Made by a program: the position numbers and the translations under genes. This document shows positions 57,268 through 64,000 of a stretch of DNA of 64,000 bases, in pieces; within the stretch, counting starts at the first letter, position 1; each line of letters opens with the position of its first letter. Origin of the DNA: Parietaria judaica. Taxonomy: Eukaryota > Streptophyta > Magnoliopsida > Rosales > Urticaceae. The notes below the pieces were generated by a model. It worked only from the letters and a program-made list of their open reading frames with translations, had not been told where the DNA came from and searched no databases. The stretch lies in NCBI GenBank assembly GCA_954871525.1, contig OX940860.1, positions 29,048,001 through 29,112,000 on the forward strand, given 5' to 3'.

Positions 57268-59435
57268 TTATCGCTTTGAGAAGACAACTAAGATCAACAT
57301 CGACATCGAAACAACGACCTTGAAACCGGAAGTTTCCCAGAAATTCGGGTTCTCACCGCTCGCTGAAACGACAACGTTTTGCTTTGCTGCTAGCTGATCC
57401 CGCAGCTCTTTTAGAGCTTTGTCCCTCCGCTCTCCCATCTGCCAAAAATGAAGCCGCTTTTTTCAGATTAATTAAGTAAGAGTTCGAAACTACAAACCCA
57501 TAGATACAATGGTGTATATCAATTAAAGAAAATTTGTAAATATAACTTTCCTAAGATTTCGGAAGAAAAAAAATCTCAAAAAAGTGTCAAGTTTTCCTTT
57601 GTAAATCAATCCAGGCAGAAAAGGAAAATGATGATTATTACCCTTTGGAGTTTCCGGGTCTGCGATCGAGCTTCCTGAAGACAGAATTCCAATTTCAAAA
57701 CCCTCTTTTTCAATTCTTGATCAGCTCGCTTCTGCTTCTCTAACTGAATGCAGGAAGAAAATAAAAGAAAAAAAAACACGATGTCTTGAGAAAACAATTT
57801 TGAAAAAAAAAAAATCGAAGAAGAGAAGCCGAGACGAACTATACCTGTGATTCCAATTCTTTGGTTTTCATCTTCCAGTGAGCAGACATGACACGAATTT
57901 CGTCTCTCAATTTGGCAATCTCCTCGTCTTTGACAACCAAAAGCTTGTTCATCTTCTCCACGTTCTTTGGCGAAACCTCGTCCAACAACTTCCTCAATTC
58001 GCAGTCCTTGTTCAACCGAGAATTTGAAATCGCGTGCATTATGTCATGCTCGATCCTCGTCACATCATCTTTCAGCTGTTTTTGCGAAGATTCCCGAGCT
58101 TGGAGATCGTTCTGCAGCTTCTCGAGCTGATCTCCGAGCCTCGTCACACGATCTTCGTGTTCTTTTAGCGAAAAGCTCTTCTCTTCTAATTCTTTTACGA
58201 GCAACAAGCATTGTTTCTGAGCCGATTGAGCAGAAGCGGCGCTAGCATCGGCGGTCGCTTGAGTTTCCGCAAGCTTTGATCGAAGATCGTCCAAGTCCTT
58301 GAGATTCTGGGTTAACAATCAAATGGAAAACTAAATTTATTTTCTTATTTATATTTAGTCTAGATAGCAACGAACATAATAAGAAATCTACACAAGGATT
58401 TTACATAGAAATCCGGTTTCGGAAGAAAACGATGGCCAAGAGAAAGAATTCACTATGATCGAAAAGTGTCACAAAACATGAGAGAGAGAGAGTATGAAAA
58501 TAAACTACCACTAACTTATAATTGACCTTAAAATAAGAAATTCAAATAAAGCCCATAATACGAAAGGTCGTTGGATCGACCCTCCGTTTCAACCTCAAAG
58601 CCCACAAATCTCCAATAAAAATAGTATTTCACGTCACAAAGCTACACTCGCTCAAGAAAAAGTGACCCGTAATAGCTCAATTGCCATGAGATCACAAGAC
58701 AAAATTCCCTTCGACGTGCTCAATCCAAAAAGAGATGAAATACAAAGTAAATATATAAAATTATAAAGTATAAATTATCAACACAGTTCATTAGATTTTC
58801 TCTACTGGGTTCCACCCAAGCAGCGAAAAGTAGAAAAAGCCAAAAACAGGAAAGATCATTTTCAATGGATTATATGAAAGTTTCAAGATATGAAGATCTA
58901 AATAAACATTGATACAAAACAATTTAAGAATGGAGATTGTCTTAGAAAGAAAGAAAAAAAAAAAACACCCCATAATTAGTGAATCATGACACAAATTTTA
59001 AACAATCACACACCCCCAAACAAATATATATATATATATATACATATATATTTAAAGAAACCTTTTCAGCAGTAGATGTTGAAGCTTGAAGCTGCTCATT
59101 TCTCTCCTCCAATCTCTTTTGCAATTGACCGATCTGTCCTTCCATGGATTTTGCCTTTGTCTCAGCTTCCTAAGAGAAGAACAAAACCAACCCAAACACC
59201 AAAAATCACAAAACAAACTAAAAAGGACAAAAACTTGACCTCATCAAAGCCAAAAAAAACAACACCAACATACCCGTCGCGTCAACGATTCCTTCACGAA
59301 ACATTGCTCCTGAGACGCCAAGCGGCTCCGCACCTCTTTGAGCTCCGAGGCCAACGACACGACGTTACGCCGGAAATTCTGCTTCTTCTCATTCAAGTCC
59401 TTGAGCAAAGGATCTATCTCCGAATTCGACATCAC
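57268..59435 (-). CDS. NEAP: Nuclear envelope-associated coiled-coil protein (NEAP)
   Basis: Five exons (59435-59274, 59169-59062, 58306-57845, 57743-57642, 57438-57268) give 334 residues in phase. Almost the whole protein is coiled coil, rich in Glu, Lys, Leu and Gln. A basic region ([18 protein letters not shown] and SQTRKLQR) could serve as a nuclear signal. The C-terminus has one short membrane segment, [13 protein letters not shown], followed by SKR. This is the architecture of plant NEAP proteins, which lie at the inner nuclear membrane and interact with SUN proteins and lamin-like CRWN partners. Its position next to the X8 gene supports orthology to Arabidopsis NEAP3 (At1g09470). The start is MMSNSE; an in-frame stop lies just upstream. 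A 5' UTR intron with acceptor at about 59467 is likely. Confidence 0.92.
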
Positions 59436-61310
59436 AAATTCTGCTTTGAATTTGCTGTTCTCGATCTGAAAGTGAAAAATCTGTCAAAAAGTTCAATGCT
59501 TTTTGAAGAAATTGAAATCTTTGATCTTCTTTTCTTCTTCTAATTCTGCTTCACATCTTGCATGTGATGTGAGAGAATGGTAGATGCACATTTAATAGAA
59601 ATGGTCCTCCAAAGAAAATAATAATATTTATAATAACATTTATGATCAGAGGAAAACGGAAGCTTCACAAACACTGTAAATAGTTGACGGTTTGTAACTT
59701 GGGATTTAAATCACTCTAAATAGATGAAAAGAAAAAAAAATCAATCTTTATTATCTGGAGAATTGTGTTGCATAGAGAAGAGATTAGATGTACTTCATCT
59801 ACAATTAGGAGAGAGAATAATGCAATGCTAGAGAGAGAGAGAGGGAGTGTCTTAATGTCTGGTCTGTCACTCTCAATTAATAAATTAAAATTTTCTTATT
59901 TTATTTTCAAGAGCGACCATTTTTTGAGCTAAAAATCCAATCTTTACTGTGTCAATGGAAAATTTGACTATCATAAATAATTAAAGAAAAAAAACAAATA
60001 AAATAGGATCACATGCAGATCGTTCAAAGAAATAGCTTTGAATCTAATCAAACAAATAAAATGATTAAAAATCAAAGCTTGTATCGAGTCATTCATACCT
60101 ATGTTTTAAATTATGGAGATCAAACAGAGATTTCAGGTTCTGAGCAAAACCCAGTTGAAGCTTGAAGCTTTAGAGCAAAACCCACTTCACAACAAACTCC
60201 AATCTGTTTTCTTCTTCACTCCTCGGAGCTTTCTCTCTCCTCTCTCTCTCTTCCCAACACGACAGAACACGAAACTCTCGTTTTGTTTTGGGCCAGCGAA
60301 ACAGAGCAGAGATGCTACCACACGGACGGCGGAGATTCGATCTGGGATCGCATCGGAGGGCTGAGAGAGAAATCTGTATTAAGGAGAGCATGAAAATCGG
60401 AATTATATTAATTAATTCGAAGATATTAGGAATAACAAGTTTGTCCGTATATGCAGAAAGATAAATAAAAAGTGGTGTTTAAATGCCACGAGTTTCGAAG
60501 CTGTCTCTCTCTTCTCTCTCTTTTGAGTTTTGACTCGCAGCGCGGCAAATCCAAATTTTGGCATCACCCATGAAATCTTGCCACGTGTTTACCTCTTGAC
60601 CGCAGGATTTGATTGTGCTTCATAAAAAAAAAATCCAAATTAACCATATTTGCTCTTTATTACCGTGAAATATTTTTACCCATCTCGATTTTTAAAAAAA
60701 GAATGCAATAATTTGTATTGTTGTAGAGGTAAACAAATCAGTATTCAATGTAGTATTTGACAAATATAAATCTAACACCATATTTTAGTATTTTTATAAT
60801 GAAAATCGAATGTTGTATTTCAAAATATGAAAATCGTATTTATCGTAAAATTAGTATTCGGTGTTGGTTGTGGTAATATCAATTTCGGTTGTATTTACTA
60901 CATTCATCACTTATAAGATTCACTACGCATAATTATTATACAAAGAAGTAATGAAACCTCAAAATACATAAATAAATGTTTGATAAAGTTCTTATAAATC
61001 CATGCAATATGGAAGCAATACGTGATAACCCAAACGATGACTAATAACTTTAATTTTTAACGTCCTACTTCTTTAATCTAAGTTCTTATTATCAAGAATT
61101 ACATCAAATAGTCCTTAGTAAGGACTCCTTACTACACCTCTCCCCTAAAAAAAATAGTCCTTACTATCTATAAATAATATAATTAGAACAAATATTGCAA
61201 AACAAAAAGTAGTCTTTGGATAGAGGAGTAACATCGTGATAGATATATTTATTATCAATAGAAAATATAATATTAGATTTAGTGACATATAAAACATATA
61301 AACATGTATA
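59436..61310. other. Leader, promoter and upstream flank of NEAP
   Basis: 60110-60390 is a moderately GC-rich, CT/AG-rich stretch that probably holds the transcribed 5' leader of the minus-strand NEAP gene, separated from the coding start by a leader intron. Beyond 60540 the DNA is AT-rich and featureless. Confidence 0.45.
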
Positions 61311-61505
61311 CGGTTGTGCAGGCCCGGCCCTGAGGGTATTTATGGTAGGCCCTAATAGAATAGTAATTGGGGGCCCCAAATTTGTAAATTGGGGGCCCCA
61401 CGTGGAAGAAAAAATTGTATTGTGTTCACCTTTTAAAAATTGGGGGCCTCAAAATCTGTCTTCGCCTAGGGCCCCGACAAACTCAGGACTGGCCTTGCGG
61501 TTGTG
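61311..61505. mobile_element. hAT MITE with perfect 8-bp TSD
   Basis: The element proper is 61319-61497 (179 bp). CAGGCCCGGCCCTGAG and the complement of CTCAGGACTGGCCTTG form its ends, flanked by CGGTTGTG at 61311-61318 and 61498-61505. 'attgggggccccaaa' type motifs repeat inside. This is the widespread plant CAG..GGCCC hAT MITE type. Confidence 0.93.
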
Positions 61506-62525
61506 TTTGCGGCTTTCGTATCAAAATTAAAAACTCAATTTTAATTCAATTGAGGTATTCAGTATATTCAGTTGGAACCGTTTAATTCAATTTTGCGATT
61601 TAATCGGTATCGGTTGAATCATTTTTACACTAGGTTACAATCTTGTATCCAATACTACCACTATTTTATCCAAAGCACATAAGAAGTAAAAAACTACTCT
61701 CTCTCCTCTCCTCTTTTTTTTTTTTTTCAATTTCTACGAGAATTGAAGTCGGATAGTTGAAAAAGATTGGTAGCACGATCCTATCCTTGAGTTAATTGAT
61801 ATGCAATAAATATTATACGTACAAGTAAATCCATAATTTTTTGGCATGCAATAATGACAATATATCGAAGACCAAATTTGTTATTCAATGAACATGCATT
61901 AAAGAGCATTGAATAAGATGCTCCAAATTTCAAATAATTCAATCTATTTTTATTTTATTTTTTGGGGAAAAGTGGGCAAGTACCGACTGCCATCCACTGT
62001 TACACATACATACTAACATAAATTGTATAATTATATATAATATATATATATGCTATTGCCCAAACCCTATGTCTAGATATTTTAGAGACTTTTGCCGCAA
62101 TCGCCTAACCGTAGAGTTTTCATAAAAAGAAATATATATCATAGATTTTAAGGATTATTTTTTTAAATTTTTTTACTAAGTTGAAATTTTGAGAAATTAT
62201 GTATAAGATGATGTGAAAAAATACATGAAATTATGAGATTTTCTTAGTCAAACAACCTACAATTCTGTGTATGGGTTAAATTGAGTCGAACTGAGGCAAA
62301 AACCCAATTCTAGTAAGAAAAAAACAGGTTAATTAACCGGTTAGACCCCTCCCCTATTCAACCCGATATTATTGAGTTTAGAAATAGTAACCCAACCCAA
62401 TCCAAAACTTATGAAGATCCCTTCTAACCCAACCAAAAAAAAAAAACTATGAGTTGAATTGGGTCGGATCATTGAACTCAATTAAAAAAAAAAAAAACCA
62501 AATATTCGATAATAGGAGTACGTTT
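61506..62525. other. Intergenic AT-rich DNA
   Basis: No gene or bounded element is seen. 62270-62510 contains 'aacccaa' and 'gggtcgg' type motifs suggestive of an eroded hAT-like repeat. Confidence 0.45.
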
Positions 62526-63307
62526 ATGTATTATTGATGCGGTTTTCCACCTTAACGGTCAAGGTATCATATGGATGTATGATATTAACTTGCTTAGGTC
62601 GAATCCGGTCTTTCGTGTTGCAAAATCTCAAACACTCTTTATATATATATACATATATATAAGCAAATAAATGAGACGATAATTTTTTAGAGAGGTTCGT
62701 CCCAAGGCGGTACTTGACTACGTCCTTTGTCAGTTTATTGATACAAAAAACATGAAAGGACTGCCAGATGCAATTGTCTTGTTCGGAGAAAAGAGAACGA
62801 AGAGAATAAGTAGAAATAATACAAAGGAAAAGCTCTCAAATAATTGTAATGCCGAACAGAAAGCTCTCGATATTCTTTCTTGATGATTGCGTGTGTGATT
62901 CCTCATCTTGAGTTGATATTTATAATCTCCAATTCTTCCCGTTGGACTTCTTGGGAATTTCGGGTCGTCTCTCCGAGCTGACCGGGCTGACTAATTATTC
63001 AGCTGACACGTGCTCCACGATTACGTACTTTACGCCGAGCTGGATTCTTGCCTGAATGAGGCGTTGTGGATTCGACTTCGTGCTCTTAGTCTTCCGTCCA
63101 TTTTGAATTGATGAAGCCGGACAAGATTTGTGACGATTCTGCCCTTCCTGTTATTTACTGATGATGGATAGCTTTTGGGCTTTTAACTTCTGTTTGTGGG
63201 CTTTATGGCTGCCAGTTGGCTAGTAAACTTTTGGGCTTCGTAAATGGGCATATTCGGATTTTTATTATTCTTTTGCGCGTTGAGTTTATTTTGCTACAAA
63301 TGTATTA
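62526..63307 (-). mobile_element. 766-bp LTR-like insertion with 8-bp TSD
   Basis: The element occupies 62534-63299, flanked by ATGTATTA at 62526-62533 and 63300-63307. On the minus strand it reads TTGTAGCAAAATAAAC to CCGCATCAA. Inside on that strand are a TATA-like TTATAAATA (near 62920) and, about 180 bp later, CAATAAAC near a likely poly(A) region, the internal order of an LTR. The inner TGTAGC..GCATCA would suit a solo LTR, but an 8-bp duplication is unusual for LTR elements and fits hAT better. The class is unresolved. Confidence 0.7.
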
Positions 63308-63613
63308 ATTCATAACTTATACGACATGTCGTTTCTAATAAAAATTTGATGAATTTGCACATCAGCATATATGATATTTTTTATGAAGTACTTATTAAAT
63401 TATTATTATGATATGACATTACATTAAATCTTTTAGATACTATGTAATGTATAAATTAAATATTTATATTATTAAAATTATTTTATACTGTATTCGTCAT
63501 AAAGCAGTTGATAATTAGTTTTATCCGTAGATAACATGATAAACTACATTTTTATATTTTATTTATAGATAAACTCACTTATAAAAATGATAAATCTGTT
63601 AATCAGATAAAAT

Positions 63614-64000
63614 TAGGGGTGGCAATTCGGGTTTCGCGTCGTGTTCATGCCGGGTCTTAATCGTTTTTTACTTATTTTATGTAGACCCAGACCCGCCCCA
63701 TTTATTAATCGTGTTAGAAGATGAGACCCAGACCCGCCCCATTTATTAATCGTGTTAGAAGATGAGACCCCGACCCGCCCTATTTAAATACCGTGTTTAT
63801 CGTGTCTAACCGTTTAACCCATTTAACATATTCATGTATTTCAAAATATTAAATTAGTTCAATCTATACTTATACAACTTAATTTATTTAATTATATTAT
63901 CTAAGATTTTACAATTTTCTAACACTTTTTTTGTATGTTCATCAATGGTACGACGTAATCAATAAGTAATAAAAAAACATTTTTTTTATATAATAAGTAG
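63614..64000. mobile_element. Left end of a hAT-like element, cut by the window edge
   Basis: It starts TAGGGGTGGCAATTCGGG, the same terminus class as 36559. A 41-bp tandem repeat (starts 63684, 63725, 63766; each GACCCAGACCCGCC or close) lies in the subterminal region, followed by AT-rich sequence to the edge. Confidence 0.6.

Overview
This 64 kb window is nuclear DNA from a flowering plant, almost certainly a eudicot. It is AT-rich and intron-rich, and every gene has a plant-specific or plant-typical architecture. Four adjacent genes (receptor-like kinase, haspin, X8 domain protein, NEAP) appear in the order I recall for Arabidopsis At1g09440-At1g09470, which favours a rosid and perhaps a Brassicales relative. 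That placement rests on remembered gene order, not on a search.

Five protein-coding genes can be rebuilt exon by exon with consistent splice phases and no internal stop. (1) 7121-18327, minus: a full-length PDR/ABCG transporter of the ABCG30/31 (PDR2/PDR3) type, 23 exons and 1441 aa, with two GC-AG introns. (2) 22757-25665, minus: a single-pass receptor-like Ser/Thr kinase, 7 exons and 509 aa. (3) 40538-45869, plus: the histone H3 kinase haspin, 15 exons and 603 aa. (4) 49294-51570, plus: a secreted, probably GPI-anchored X8 (callose-binding type) protein, 4 exons and 510 aa. (5) 57268-59435, minus: a nuclear-envelope-associated coiled-coil protein (NEAP), 5 exons and 334 aa. They do not form one pathway. 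Genes 2-5 are a syntenic block; the PDR transporter is next to it and is followed by a decayed exon-1 copy of a paralogue.

Most of the rest is mobile DNA, and many boundaries can be fixed from target-site duplications (TSDs). From left to right: a young Ty1/copia element (175-5132, TSD GATAT) whose polyprotein is cut by one stop codon; an intronless SIP-type aquaporin fragment antisense inside a PDR intron; several foldback elements, including a 969-bp near-perfect hairpin; a hAT element nested at the 5' edge of a tRNA-derived SINE (26654-28336), with two more SINEs of that family; a hAT element (31607-32366, TSD CTTACATT) with a local duplication at one end; a Tourist/PIF-Harbinger element carrying a captured atypical bHLH gene (32852-33878, TSD TTA); a hAT element with a BED-finger transposase remnant (36559-38269, TSD TTACCAAC); a 179-bp hAT MITE (61319-61497, TSD CGGTTGTG); and a 766-bp LTR-like insertion (62534-63299) with an 8-bp TSD. 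A low-complexity 'ccggt'-rich repeat family recurs in introns throughout.

No tRNA or rRNA gene, CRISPR array, or bacterial or organellar segment was seen. Exon coordinates come from manual splice-site and phase reasoning, so UTR ends are not resolved.
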